Positions 1 through 12,340 of a stretch of DNA of 64,000 bases are shown piece after piece. The stretch is from Actinomycetes bacterium (lineage in GTDB: Bacteria > Actinomycetota > Actinomycetes > Nanopelagicales > Nanopelagicaceae), in the NCBI GenBank assembly GCA_947383695.1, contig OX376642.1, forward strand, positions 744,001 to 808,000, written 5' to 3'. Position numbers and translations under genes: made by a program. The stretch's first letter is position 1. The number at the start of each line of letters is the position of its first letter. The notes below the pieces were generated by a model. That model worked only from the letters and a program-made list of their open reading frames with translations, did not search any database and had not been told where the DNA came from.

Positions 1-1307
1 CCCATATCGCCCTTACCTGATACAACATCCTTTTGATCATCCATCGTTGCGATAACTGGTGTTCCGGAATCAGAAAATTCTGCAGAAATTGCATCCTTAA
101 TTCCTGCAAGGTTACGAGCTGCTTCAATCACCATGCATTGCAAACCAAGACATAATCCCAAAGTTGGAATCTTGTTTTCACGAGCAAATTTAAGCGCTCC
201 AACTTTTCCTTCAATACCTCGAATACCGAAACCACCTGGAACGCAGATTGCATCCACATTTTCTAAATGCTTCTTTGCACCTTCTGGGGTTTCACACTCA
301 TCACTTGCGATCCACACAATCTCGATCTTTGCTTCATTAGCAAAACCACCTGCGCGCAACGCCTCTGAGACAGAAAGATAAGCATCTGGAAGATCGATGT
401 ACTTTCCAACAAGACCTACCTTGATGTGGTGCTTTGGGTGGTGGACCTTCTCTAGAAGTGCGTCCCACTCCCCCCACACAACATCATGACAATCAAAGCC
501 AAGACGTTTTACAACGTAGGCATCTAAGCCTTCGCTATGCAAAACCTTTGGAATGTCATAGATCGATGGAGCATCAACAGCTGCGACAACCGCCTCTGAA
601 TCAACATCGCACATCAGCGAAATCTTCTTCTTGACGCCCTCTGGAATTTCGCGATCTGAACGCAAAACAATCGCATCGGGAGCGATACCAATACTTCGCA
701 ACGCTGCAACTGAGTGCTGAGTTGGCTTTGTCTTTAACTCACCCGATGGTCCGATGTAAGGGACCAATGAAACATGTAAATAAAAGACATTATCGCGACC
801 AACTGTTTGGCGAATTTGGCGAATAGCTTCCAAGAATGGTTGGGATTCAATATCTCCAACAGTTCCGCCAACTTCAGTGATGACTAAATCAATATCTGGG
901 CTTGCCATCGCAATGATGCGCTCTTTGATTTCATTGGTGATGTGAGGAATTACCTGAACTGTCTCACCTAGATACTCTCCGCGGCGTTCACGAGCGATTA
1001 CACGTGAGTACACCTGGCCTGTAGTCACATTTGCTGAGCCATGAAGGTTGCGATCTAAGAAGCGCTCATAATGTCCAATATCTAAATCTGTTTCAGAGCC
1101 ATCATCGGTAACAAAAACCTCGCCATGTTGAAATGGATTCATCGTGCCTGGATCAACGTTCAGATACGGATCAAGTTTTTGCATGGTTACGCGGATGCCG
1201 CGGGCTACTAATAATCGTCCAAGACTTGATGCTGTGAGTCCTTTGCCCAAACTTGAGGCGACTCCGCCGGTTACAAATAAGTGTTTAGTCACATGTGCTT
1301 GGCCCAT
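1..1307 (-). CDS. pyrG: CTP synthase, 3' end missing (window edge)
   Basis: CTP synthase makes CTP from UTP, ATP and glutamine, the last step of pyrimidine nucleotide synthesis. The N-terminal synthetase domain is readable on the minus strand, with [16 protein letters not shown] and then [20 protein letters not shown], both diagnostic. The first 435 codons or so are present and the glutaminase end lies outside the window. I chose ATG at 1307, giving [11 protein letters not shown]. It has AGG about 10 nt upstream and matches the N-terminal length of mycobacterial PyrG. A GTG at 1292 is the alternative. It follows recN in the same direction, as in mycobacteria. Confidence 0.95.
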   Translation of the reverse strand, partial: MGQAHVTKHLFVTGGVASSLGKGLTASSLGRLLVARGIRVTMQKLDPYLNVDPGTMNPFQHGEVFVTDDGSETDLDIGHYERFLDRNLHGSANVTTGQVYSRVIARERRGEYLGETVQVIPHITNEIKERIIAMASPDIDLVITEVGGTVGDIESQPFLEAIRQIRQTVGRDNVFYLHVSLVPYIGPSGELKTKPTQHSVAALRSIGIAPDAIVLRSDREIPEGVKKKISLMCDVDSEAVVAAVDAPSIYDIPKVLHSEGLDAYVVKRLGFDCHDVVWGEWDALLEKVHHPKHHIKVGLVGKYIDLPDAYLSVSEALRAGGFANEAKIEIVWIASDECETPEGAKKHLENVDAICVPGGFGIRGIEGKVGALKFARENKIPTLGLCLGLQCMVIEAARNLAGIKDAISAEFSDSGTPVIATMDDQKDVVSGKGDM

Positions 1308-1342
1308 GGGAGTCAAACCTATCATTTATCGGCGTTGTGTTC

Positions 1343-3043
1343 TTACACCTTCAAAGAAAGCAGTTCGGTGGCGTGTTCGCGGGCGCTCGCGGAGTTTTCC
1401 AGCCCAGCCAACATGCGGGCAACCTCTTCAACCCGCTCATCACCAGAGACCTGGCGCACATCGCTCTGGCTTACCGTTCCATCATTGTTTTTAGTAACTA
1501 CAAAGTGAGAGTCGGCCCACGCCGCAACTTGAGGCAGGTGGGTGACAACAATTACCTGTGCATGTTGTGCGAGTTGATGAAGTCGACGACCAACTTCAAT
1601 CGCAGCCTTTCCGCCAACTCCAGCATCAACCTCATCAAATACATATGTTCCGATCGGATGGGTTGTAGCTATGACAACTTCAAGGGCCAACATCACGCGT
1701 GACATTTCTCCGCCTGATGCACCCTTTGCTAATGGAACAAGTGGCGCATCTTTATGTCCCTGGATGAACATAGATATCTCATCACAACCTTGCGAAGTGA
1801 AATCTGATTCCTTAGGCGCTGAATATTCAGCTGACTGCACCTGTGCAACAAAGGTTGCATGGGGCATTGATAATTGCTGAATCTCTTGAGTTACTAAAGC
1901 CGATAACCTCTTTGCCGCCTCAGTACGTGCTTCTGAAACCTTTTTTGCCTCAGCCAATAATGTTTTCTTGACCGCGGTTAACTCTTTCTCTAACTCCTGC
2001 AAACGAGCATCTCCACCTTCAAGATCTGCAATCGCCTCTGCTGAGTTTTTATAACGAAGTTGAAGCGCTTGAATCTCAACCTCTACAGAGTTTCCAGAAC
2101 CAAACTTTTTAATCAAGGCAATAAATTGAGCTTTGCGCTGTTGCAGAAAATCTAACCTCACGGGATCTGCCTCTAACCGAGATAAGTAGCTATTAAGCGC
2201 ACTTTGCGCATCTGCGAGGAGAAAAAAGCTTTCACTTAATTGCTGATAAATCTCTTCTAGAAGTCGATCCTTTGAACGAGCATTCTCCAAGGAGCGACGT
2301 GCAGTTCCTAAAGAAGTCAGTGAACCCGCCTCCTCATCTTCAATCGCAGATGTTGCCATCGCAGTTGCTGTGCGTAACTCTTCAACGCTCGATAAGCGGG
2401 CGATCTCAGCTTCAATCTCATCTAACTCGGCACCCTGTGGGTTGAGCGCGGAAAACTCGCGAGCAAATTCACGCAGTTCAGCTAACTCTTTATCCTTGGC
2501 GGCGATACTTTTCTTGAGCGCCGCAATACGATCCTTCATATCGTGGTAACGAGAAAGCGCTAATTGATACTGATCGATATCTATTGCACCGAAACGATCC
2601 ACTAATTCTCGCTGTCGTGAAGATTTAGTAATGGTGTGGTTTGCTGCCTGTCCATGCACTTCAACTAAATTTTCGCCAAAGGTTGCCAAGGTAGATGCTG
2701 TCGCGCTCACTCCGTTGGTCGTTGCCTTACTCTTTCCATCAGCTGCAACTGTGCGTACAACGATGAGCTCACCATCTTCGATGAGCGCATCCTCAAACAA
2801 AATCTCCTGCGCCTTAGGAATGGAAAACTTTCCGCTAGCTACTAACCGTTCTGCGCCCTTTCGAACCAGAGAGCTATCCGCCTTGCCTCCTAAAATGAGG
2901 TTTAACGCGGTTAAAATCATTGTTTTACCGGCACCTGTTTCACCAGATAAAACAGTTAATCCCTTTGATATTTCTAGAGTTGAGCTATCGATTACACCGA
3001 TCGAGCGAATAGTTATCTCTTCGAGAAAGGTACGTTCACTCAC
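1343..3043 (-). CDS. recN: DNA repair protein RecN
   Basis: RecN is an SMC-like ATPase that helps process and hold together DNA ends during double-strand-break repair. The N-terminal Walker A is GETGAGKT. A long coiled-coil middle rich in Glu, Ala and Lys follows, then the ABC signature ASGGEMSRVMLALEVV and Walker B VFDEVDAGVGG near the C-terminus. About 566 aa is normal for the family. The open frame extends to a TTG at 3058, but GTG at 3043 (or 3046) is better placed behind GAGGG. It overlaps the nadK stop by 8 nt, so recN is probably translationally coupled to nadK. Confidence 0.95.
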   Translation of the reverse strand: MSERTFLEEITIRSIGVIDSSTLEISKGLTVLSGETGAGKTMILTALNLILGGKADSSLVRKGAERLVASGKFSIPKAQEILFEDALIEDGELIVVRTVAADGKSKATTNGVSATASTLATFGENLVEVHGQAANHTITKSSRQRELVDRFGAIDIDQYQLALSRYHDMKDRIAALKKSIAAKDKELAELREFAREFSALNPQGAELDEIEAEIARLSSVEELRTATAMATSAIEDEEAGSLTSLGTARRSLENARSKDRLLEEIYQQLSESFFLLADAQSALNSYLSRLEADPVRLDFLQQRKAQFIALIKKFGSGNSVEVEIQALQLRYKNSAEAIADLEGGDARLQELEKELTAVKKTLLAEAKKVSEARTEAAKRLSALVTQEIQQLSMPHATFVAQVQSAEYSAPKESDFTSQGCDEISMFIQGHKDAPLVPLAKGASGGEMSRVMLALEVVIATTHPIGTYVFDEVDAGVGGKAAIEVGRRLHQLAQHAQVIVVTHLPQVAAWADSHFVVTKNNDGTVSQSDVRQVSGDERVEEVARMLAGLENSASAREHATELLSLKV

Positions 3044-3887
3044 CACGCCAGCCCTCAACAGGTAGTTTGAACTTTGCCACCAATCGATCGCTAAATAGTG
3101 TGTTTTTTAAGTGGGCCAGTTGAATAATCCGCGAATGCTTTGTGACAACTACGCGGTCGCCTGCCACTAATGGGAATTTACGCAGGGCATCAGCAGATAA
3201 AAATGCTTGTGAAGATTCAATACCAACTGCAATGACAGATGTAGGTGAGATTACAAGTGGACGGGAGAAAAGCGCATGGGCGGAGATAGGTAGTACTACC
3301 AATGCATCAACAGCCGGCCATACAACTGGTCCGCCGGCAGAGAATGCATACGCAGTAGATCCGGTTGGTGTTGAACAGATCAAACCATCACACCCCCAAC
3401 GAGAGATTGGTCGGTTATCAATCTCAAGAAAGAGTTCAACCATTGTTGCCTTTTCACGTTCAACAGTTACCTCATTGAGCGCCCAACCTGATGCAACGAT
3501 CTCACCCTCGCGTTCTACGGTGTAGCCCAAAGTGATGCGAGGATCGATCACATAACTCTTGTTAATAACTGCGTGAATTACATCGGCGATCTTTGAACGC
3601 TCAACCTCAGATAGAAATCCAACATGGCCCAAATTCACGCCGAGCAATGGAATTCCGCGTTCATGAGCAACCTCTGCTGCGCGCAACATAGTTCCATCTC
3701 CACCCAGAACCACCGCCGCTTCAATCTCCGGAAGGTCAGCAATGGTGGAGCGGATCATTCCTGGAATATTGACATCAGAGATTGTGTAGATACCAAAGGT
3801 AGATGCAAGGTTTTGTTGCAGCTCAACAGCGGCGACGACAGCATCAACTCGACCTGGGTTACAAACAATCAAAAGATTACGCATCAC
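3036..3887 (-). CDS. nadK: NAD kinase
   Basis: NAD kinase phosphorylates NAD+ to NADP+ and so sets the NADPH pool. The 283-aa protein has the GGDG active-site motif in VLGGDGTMLRAAE, the NE motif in LNEVTVERE and the substrate loop CDGLICSTPTGSTAYAFSAG, all typical. Its ATG overlaps the tlyA stop by 4 nt (ATGA), and its end overlaps recN, so tlyA-nadK-recN looks like one coupled operon. The same order is found in mycobacteria. Confidence 0.96.
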   Translation of the reverse strand: MMRNLLIVCNPGRVDAVVAAVELQQNLASTFGIYTISDVNIPGMIRSTIADLPEIEAAVVLGGDGTMLRAAEVAHERGIPLLGVNLGHVGFLSEVERSKIADVIHAVINKSYVIDPRITLGYTVEREGEIVASGWALNEVTVEREKATMVELFLEIDNRPISRWGCDGLICSTPTGSTAYAFSAGGPVVWPAVDALVVLPISAHALFSRPLVISPTSVIAVGIESSQAFLSADALRKFPLVAGDRVVVTKHSRIIQLAHLKNTLFSDRLVAKFKLPVEGWRGE

Positions 3888-4672
3888 TGTGGTCCAATCG
3901 CTATGGCTTCATCAAGCATCGCGTGATCGATCTCGGCGGCTCCGCGACGAAGCCATAAGAAGTATTCAACATTTCCTGCAGGTCCCGGTAGAGGGCTAGC
4001 AGTAATTCCCATTGTGCCTAAACCAACATCGTAAGCAGACTCTGCAACCTCGATAACAGCAGCTTTACGTAATGCAGGATCGCGCACTACTCCACCTGCA
4101 CCTAACTTTTCTCGACCAACCTCAAATTGAGGTTTTACCATCACAACAAAATCAGCATCGGGCTTTGAAACCGCCGCTAAAGCGGGCAGAACTAAGGTTA
4201 AGGAGATAAAGGAAAGATCGGCCACCACTAAATCAATCGGCTCACCCACCATATCCCCCGTTAAGTGACGAATATTGGTGCGATCTAACACTGACACTCG
4301 TTCATCCTGTCGCAGACCCCAGGCCAACTGTCCATATCCAACATCGACAGCAACTACATGGCCTGCGTTTCTGCGCAGCAATACATCGGTAAATCCTCCA
4401 GTTGAGGCTCCCGCATCTAAACATCGTTTCCCTTCAACGCTGACACCTGTGAAGGCGTTCAACGCGCCATCTAATTTGTGCCCGCCGCGAGAGACAAAGT
4501 CATCACGATCTCCGGAAATGGTTATTGAGGTTTCCGCATCGACCTGTGTTGCAGGTTTGGTCGCTGGAATTCCATTGACTAAAACCGATCTCTTCTCAAT
4601 CAGATCCGCGGCCTGCTCACGTGAACGCGCTAACTCTCTACGTACGAGTTCGGCATCCAGACGTGTCTTCAT
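3884..4672 (-). CDS. tlyA: TlyA family rRNA 2'-O-methyltransferase
   Basis: Family members methylate 2'-OH groups of 16S and 23S rRNA; in mycobacteria this is needed for capreomycin sensitivity. The first 60 residues or so form an S4 RNA-binding domain (MKTRLDAELVRRELARSREQ). The rest is an FtsJ-like methyltransferase domain with the SAM motif LDAGASTGGFTDV and downstream DLVVADLSFISL. At 262 aa it has the normal TlyA length. It starts the coupled tlyA-nadK-recN set and lies 13 bp after a small conserved-type gene. Confidence 0.94.
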   Translation of the reverse strand: MKTRLDAELVRRELARSREQAADLIEKRSVLVNGIPATKPATQVDAETSITISGDRDDFVSRGGHKLDGALNAFTGVSVEGKRCLDAGASTGGFTDVLLRRNAGHVVAVDVGYGQLAWGLRQDERVSVLDRTNIRHLTGDMVGEPIDLVVADLSFISLTLVLPALAAVSKPDADFVVMVKPQFEVGREKLGAGGVVRDPALRKAAVIEVAESAYDVGLGTMGITASPLPGPAGNVEYFLWLRRGAAEIDHAMLDEAIAIGPQ

Positions 4673-4685
4673 AAAGGTGGATTAA

Positions 4686-4868
4686 TTAGAGGCCATCAAT
4701 AGATGACAGGGCTTGATTGAGTTTATGGTGAAGCGCCTCAAAACGTTGAGCATGATCGCTTACCTCCATCGCATCAATCTCTTGCAACTCATTGCGAAGC
4801 TCTTCTACAAAACCCTCGCCATTGAACTGCTCGCTACTGGAGTGTGATTGAGATGTTGAGTTATCCAT
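4686..4868 (-). CDS. Small acidic hypothetical protein
   Basis: This 60-aa protein has a polar, Ser-rich start and then an acidic predicted helical stretch (EELRNELQEIDAM, then RFEALHHKLNQALSSIDG). It has no membrane segment or recognisable domain. Its ATG directly abuts the stop of the upstream gene and it is followed closely by tlyA. A small gene in this position next to tlyA is also found in other actinobacteria (the Rv1693 position in M. tuberculosis), which supports it being real. Function unknown; a small helical partner protein is only a guess. Confidence 0.75.
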   Translation of the reverse strand: MDNSTSQSHSSSEQFNGEGFVEELRNELQEIDAMEVSDHAQRFEALHHKLNQALSSIDGL

Positions 4869-5234
4869 TTACTTACTCACCTTCTTGGCAGCGGTTTTCT
4901 TAACAACCTTCTTAGCGGAATTTTTAGCGGTGCTCTTTTGTGCGCCCGTCTTTTTAGCAGCGGATTTTTTAGCCGGGCTCTTCTTCGCAGAAGCGCCACC
5001 CTTTTTCAGTGCAGCAACCTCTTGCTTCAGCGCCTCAAACTCTCCCCGCTTAACAAAGCCCATCTTAGAAACAGAACGCTCTACCTCATCCTCGATCTTT
5101 ACCTTGAGAGCTTCTCCGCCCTCCTTCAGCCAAACATTGACCGACTGTGCCACCTCAGTTCCAGATTTATTTCCGAGTTGGACATTCTCAATTAATGATT
5201 TGATCGTGGCTTTAATATCGCTGTTCTTGCTCAT
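4869..5234 (-). CDS. Phasin-like helical protein with histone H1-like Lys/Ala tail
   Basis: This 121-aa protein has two parts. Residues 1-75 are amphipathic and helical (IKSLIENVQLGNKSGTEVAQ, FVKRGEFEALKQEVAALKK) and resemble phasin or UbiK/BMFP-like coiled-coil proteins. Residues 76-121 are almost only Lys, Ala, Ser and Thr in AAKK-type repeats, like the tails of histone H1 and mycobacterial HupB. The tail suggests nucleic-acid binding. It is immediately upstream of the small 60-aa gene with no gap. Its biological role is not known to me; the DNA or RNA binding is inferred from composition only. Confidence 0.8.
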   Translation of the reverse strand: MSKNSDIKATIKSLIENVQLGNKSGTEVAQSVNVWLKEGGEALKVKIEDEVERSVSKMGFVKRGEFEALKQEVAALKKGGASAKKSPAKKSAAKKTGAQKSTAKNSAKKVVKKTAAKKVSK

Positions 5235-5247
5235 GCCATAAGCCTAC

Positions 5248-5604
5248 CTAAATTCGCGTTATCTCGACCGCTTCAACCTGCCAACGGCTTGCAAGGCCTG
5301 TTGGAGCGCTCCAAAAACGGCGATGAATCGAGCCTGAAACCTCCACCCATTCATCTGATGTGAGTGTTAACGCTATCCGTCGAGCCTTTGAACTCCACGC
5401 CCCGATATCTAAGGTGTCGACCCCGGATAACTTTTCACGAGTAATGATTAATCGAAACTCTACGACCTTGTCACCACTTGGAAGCTCTTTTTCAATCGCC
5501 TCCTGTGACACCCTTCCCCGCAGCACAACATCATTGAGTGAGTAATCCTCTTCAATTTCAGATTGATCTACCTTCTTTTTCTTTGTCGCTACCTTGCCGC
5601 TCAT
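5248..5604 (-). CDS. SSB-like OB-fold protein without the acidic C-terminal tip
   Basis: The 118-aa protein matches the single-stranded DNA-binding OB fold: DYSLNDVVLRGRVSQEA, VEFRLIITRE, LDIGAWSSKARRIALTL and the final strand WQVEAVEITRI. Canonical bacterial SSB is about 160 aa and ends in a disordered tail with an acidic DDDIPF-type tip that docks repair proteins. This protein stops right after the OB fold and instead has a basic Lys-rich N-terminus (KKKK). It is therefore probably a paralogue, not the replicative SSB. It sits 13 bp upstream of the H1-tailed gene, so two likely nucleic-acid-binding proteins are cotranscribed. Confidence 0.8.
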   Translation of the reverse strand: MSGKVATKKKKVDQSEIEEDYSLNDVVLRGRVSQEAIEKELPSGDKVVEFRLIITREKLSGVDTLDIGAWSSKARRIALTLTSDEWVEVSGSIHRRFWSAPTGLASRWQVEAVEITRI

Positions 5605-5610
5605 GGAGCA

Positions 5611-5631
5611 CCCCTTCTCATTTATGAAGGG
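5611..5631 (-). promoter_or_regulatory. Hairpin covering the RBS of the SSB-like gene
   Basis: On the minus strand CCCTTC (5631-5626) can pair with GAAGGG (5617-5612) across an 8-nt loop. The 3' arm is the Shine-Dalgarno (AAGGGG), 6 nt before the ATG at 5604. The hairpin could limit ribosome access. The stem is only 6 bp, so the effect may be weak. Just upstream, 5636-5647 is a perfect 12-bp palindrome, CGCTAATTAGCG. Confidence 0.4.
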
Positions 5632-5688
5632 CGCACGCTAATTAGCGGGTATGACGAAATAAAGAGTGGAGATTAAGGATGTGGGTAA

Positions 5689-6546
5689 CTACTGAGCAGC
5701 TCTCTCAGCGGCATCGGTGAATTCTTCCTCATCTAACTCTGCACACTTGCCGAACCATTCACGAGCTTCATCTTTACGACCTGCAGCATCGAGAGCATCT
5801 GCATATGCATAACGAAGACGTAGCGCCCATTCATCGGTTTCATTGTTGAGCTCTTTGCAGGTCAATGTAACAACTGCTGCATCCAACTCTCCCAAATCGC
5901 GGCGAGCACCTGCTGCAACAATTCGCATTTCAATCTCTTCCGGCTTTGCTAAACGCTTAACCTCTGGAGAACCAGCCAAATTCAATGCTTTTAGAGGGTT
6001 TCCAAGACCACGTTCACAATCTGCCATGACAGGTAGTGATGAAACATCTCCTGAAATTCGATTTGCGGCACGCAACTCTTTTAATGCAATTTCATAATGT
6101 CCTGCGCGATATGCGGCATATCCTGCTGATTCGCGAACAACAGCTAAACGTCCAGCGTGATGTGCTGCGGCGATTCCATGCTTATGTGCTAACTGTGGAT
6201 CTGTATCTTGGTACAAGTTGATGCACACTAGATGTCGCGCAACAACCTTTGCATTCTCCGCAGACAAACTTAACAACTCTGCACGAACAGATTTTTCTAA
6301 CTCTTCACCAGTGACATCTTCCGGAATATCTGGTTCAAAGATTCGTGGACGCAAACGTGATTGATCGCGATCCATCGGCGCAGGTCTTGCTCCGCGTGGA
6401 TCTGAGCCATCACGTGTTTGACGTGGTGCGCCTGCACGGGCTGATGAACCACCACGTGCCGGAAGATCTTCGCGACGACGTTGTGAGTTTGGACCTGATG
6501 GTTTGCGTGAAGGTGGACGGGATGGGCGCTTATCTCTATCTTCCAT
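5689..6546 (-). CDS. Tetratricopeptide-repeat protein with disordered Arg/Pro-rich N-terminus
   Basis: The first 80 residues or so are low-complexity and rich in Arg, Pro, Ser and Gly (RPSRPPSRKPSGPNSQRRR), probably disordered and nucleic-acid or ribosome-binding. The rest is helical with TPR-like repeats (SAGYAAYRAGHYEIALKELR and RYAYADALDAAGRKDEAREW). A homologue lies between tyrS and tlyA in mycobacteria (the Rv1691 position), matching the order here apart from the inserted rRNA operon. I chose ATG at 6546 because AAGGAGA lies 8 nt upstream; the open frame reaches a TTG at 6573. Exact function unknown; TPR repeats imply protein-protein contacts. Confidence 0.88.
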   Translation of the reverse strand: MEDRDKRPSRPPSRKPSGPNSQRRREDLPARGGSSARAGAPRQTRDGSDPRGARPAPMDRDQSRLRPRIFEPDIPEDVTGEELEKSVRAELLSLSAENAKVVARHLVCINLYQDTDPQLAHKHGIAAAHHAGRLAVVRESAGYAAYRAGHYEIALKELRAANRISGDVSSLPVMADCERGLGNPLKALNLAGSPEVKRLAKPEEIEMRIVAAGARRDLGELDAAVVTLTCKELNNETDEWALRLRYAYADALDAAGRKDEAREWFGKCAELDEEEFTDAAERAAQ

Positions 6547-6612
6547 CGTTACTGTCTCCTTCACTCTTTTCAATTATTTTTTCAACATTAATTCTAGGGA
6601 CAAAGACAAATA

Positions 6613-6644
6613 AAAAAGGGGCGCTCGTTAAAGCGCCCCTTTTT
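6613..6644 (-). terminator. Intrinsic terminator of the rRNA operon
   Basis: Arms 6613-6625 and 6632-6644 are a perfect 13-bp inverted repeat (AAAAAGGGGCGCT and its complement) around a 6-nt loop. On the minus strand it is a GC-rich stem ending in a run of T, 11 nt after the 5S rRNA 3' end. The A run on the other side would make it work on the plus strand as well. Confidence 0.93.
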
Positions 6645-6654
6645 ATAAAAGAAG

Positions 6655-6771
6655 TCCGGCGACGTTCTACTCTCCCACAAGGTCACCCTTGCAGTACCAT
6701 CGACGCTGAGAGGCTTAACTTCCGGGTTCGGAATGGGACCGGGTGTTTCCCTCTCGCTATGGTCGCCGAAA
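6655..6771 (-). rRNA. rrf: 5S ribosomal RNA
   Basis: The minus strand reads GGCGACCATAGCGAGAGGGA and later CCCATTCCGAACCCGGAAG, TTAAGCCTCTCAGC and GGGAGAGTAGAACGTCGCC, the conserved 5S arms. The terminal stem pairs TTTCGGCGAC with GTCGCCGGA. Ends are accurate to a few bases. It is the last gene of the rRNA operon, directly before the terminator. Confidence 0.96.
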
Positions 6772-6853
6772 CGCTATTGAGTTTTCGGTCTAGAAACAAA
6801 GGGGTCAAAACCTTTGTTTCGATCGTGGATCTCGAGACCGTATCTCGAGAGCC

Positions 6854-6867
6854 ACACAGTGGACGCG
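6854..6867 (-). repeat. 23S processing stem, 3' arm
   Basis: ACACAGTGGACGCG here is the exact reverse complement of 9984-9997. The two 14-bp arms flank the 23S gene just outside its mature ends, as expected for the long stem that RNase III cuts to release pre-23S rRNA. Confidence 0.85.
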
Positions 6868-6880
6868 TAGCAACTTTGTA

Positions 6881-11806
<4,926 letters not shown>

Positions 11807-12219
11807 TTCATCTTGGCGATCAGACAAACAAACTGTCGTTTAATTTGTCATTTATATACCAAAGGAAATCAACGGGTATAGCTTTTTAGGCTATACCTCA
11901 TTGAGGTATTTATATATTTGCCGTGGTTGTTAATTAATCAAAAAGCATTGTAAAACAATGTCTTTTCGCTATTGAAAGCATGACTAAATAAGCCACTATT
12001 GGCATTGACTTATGGCACGCTGTTGAGTTCTCAAGGTACGGATGCGCACTGCTTCTCAGGATTTCTCCTGATTTTCAGGGCAGATCGCCAAACTTAGTGC
12101 ATGCATGCAGGCGCGGTCAAACCGGCCTAAATGAGGTACTAGATCTGGCTGAAGCTCAATTTCTTGAGCTTCTGTGCCTACTGTCCGGCCTAAATCGTCC
12201 GTTCCCAGCAAGGAGCGTA
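11807..12219 (-). other. rRNA operon leader
   Basis: No protein is supported in this stretch of roughly 400 nt upstream of 16S. It contains the conserved actinobacterial motif CCTTGAGAACTCAACAGCG (12017-12037 region), which resembles the spacer motif before 23S. GCATTGACTT at 12002-12011 is the exact complement of spacer positions 10216-10225, the likely 16S RNase III stem. Two overlapping hairpins lie at 11875-11909. The 11-bp direct repeats CCGGCCTAAAT at 12122-12132 and 12185-12195 suggest duplicated promoter parts. A second, weaker -35-like TTGACC is at 12115-12120. Confidence 0.75.
11875..11909 (-). repeat. Two mutually exclusive hairpins in the rRNA leader
   Basis: Hairpin 1 pairs 11875-11882 with 11890-11897 (GGTATAGC/GCTATACC, 7-nt loop). 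Hairpin 2 pairs 11893-11900 with 11902-11909 (ATACCTCA/TGAGGTAT). They share bases 11893-11897, so only one can form at a time. AT-rich promoter-like sequence (TTGATT, then ATATAT 18 nt later) lies just upstream in transcription. Confidence 0.6.
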
Positions 12220-12248
12220 ACTATACATAGGTGGGATGGACCGGTCAA
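12220..12248 (-). promoter_or_regulatory. rRNA operon promoter
   Basis: On the minus strand TTGACC (12248-12243) is followed after exactly 17 nt by TATAGT (12225-12220), a near-consensus housekeeping sigma promoter. Transcription would start near 12213, about 400 nt before 16S. It lies in the gap after tyrS, which has no obvious terminator before it. Confidence 0.8.
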
Positions 12249-12340
12249 ATCGACATGGCCAAAATCAGGGTTTGGCAACAAATACAGGTATAACGCGAAT
12301 TATCCACGCCCGCTAGCGTTTTAGAGCACTTTTGGGGTTG

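Noticed and set aside
4885-5010. Tandem-repeat-like TTTTTAGC/CTTCTT-rich DNA
   Set aside because: It is the codon pattern of the Lys/Ala tail of a real protein, not a separate DNA repeat or CRISPR.
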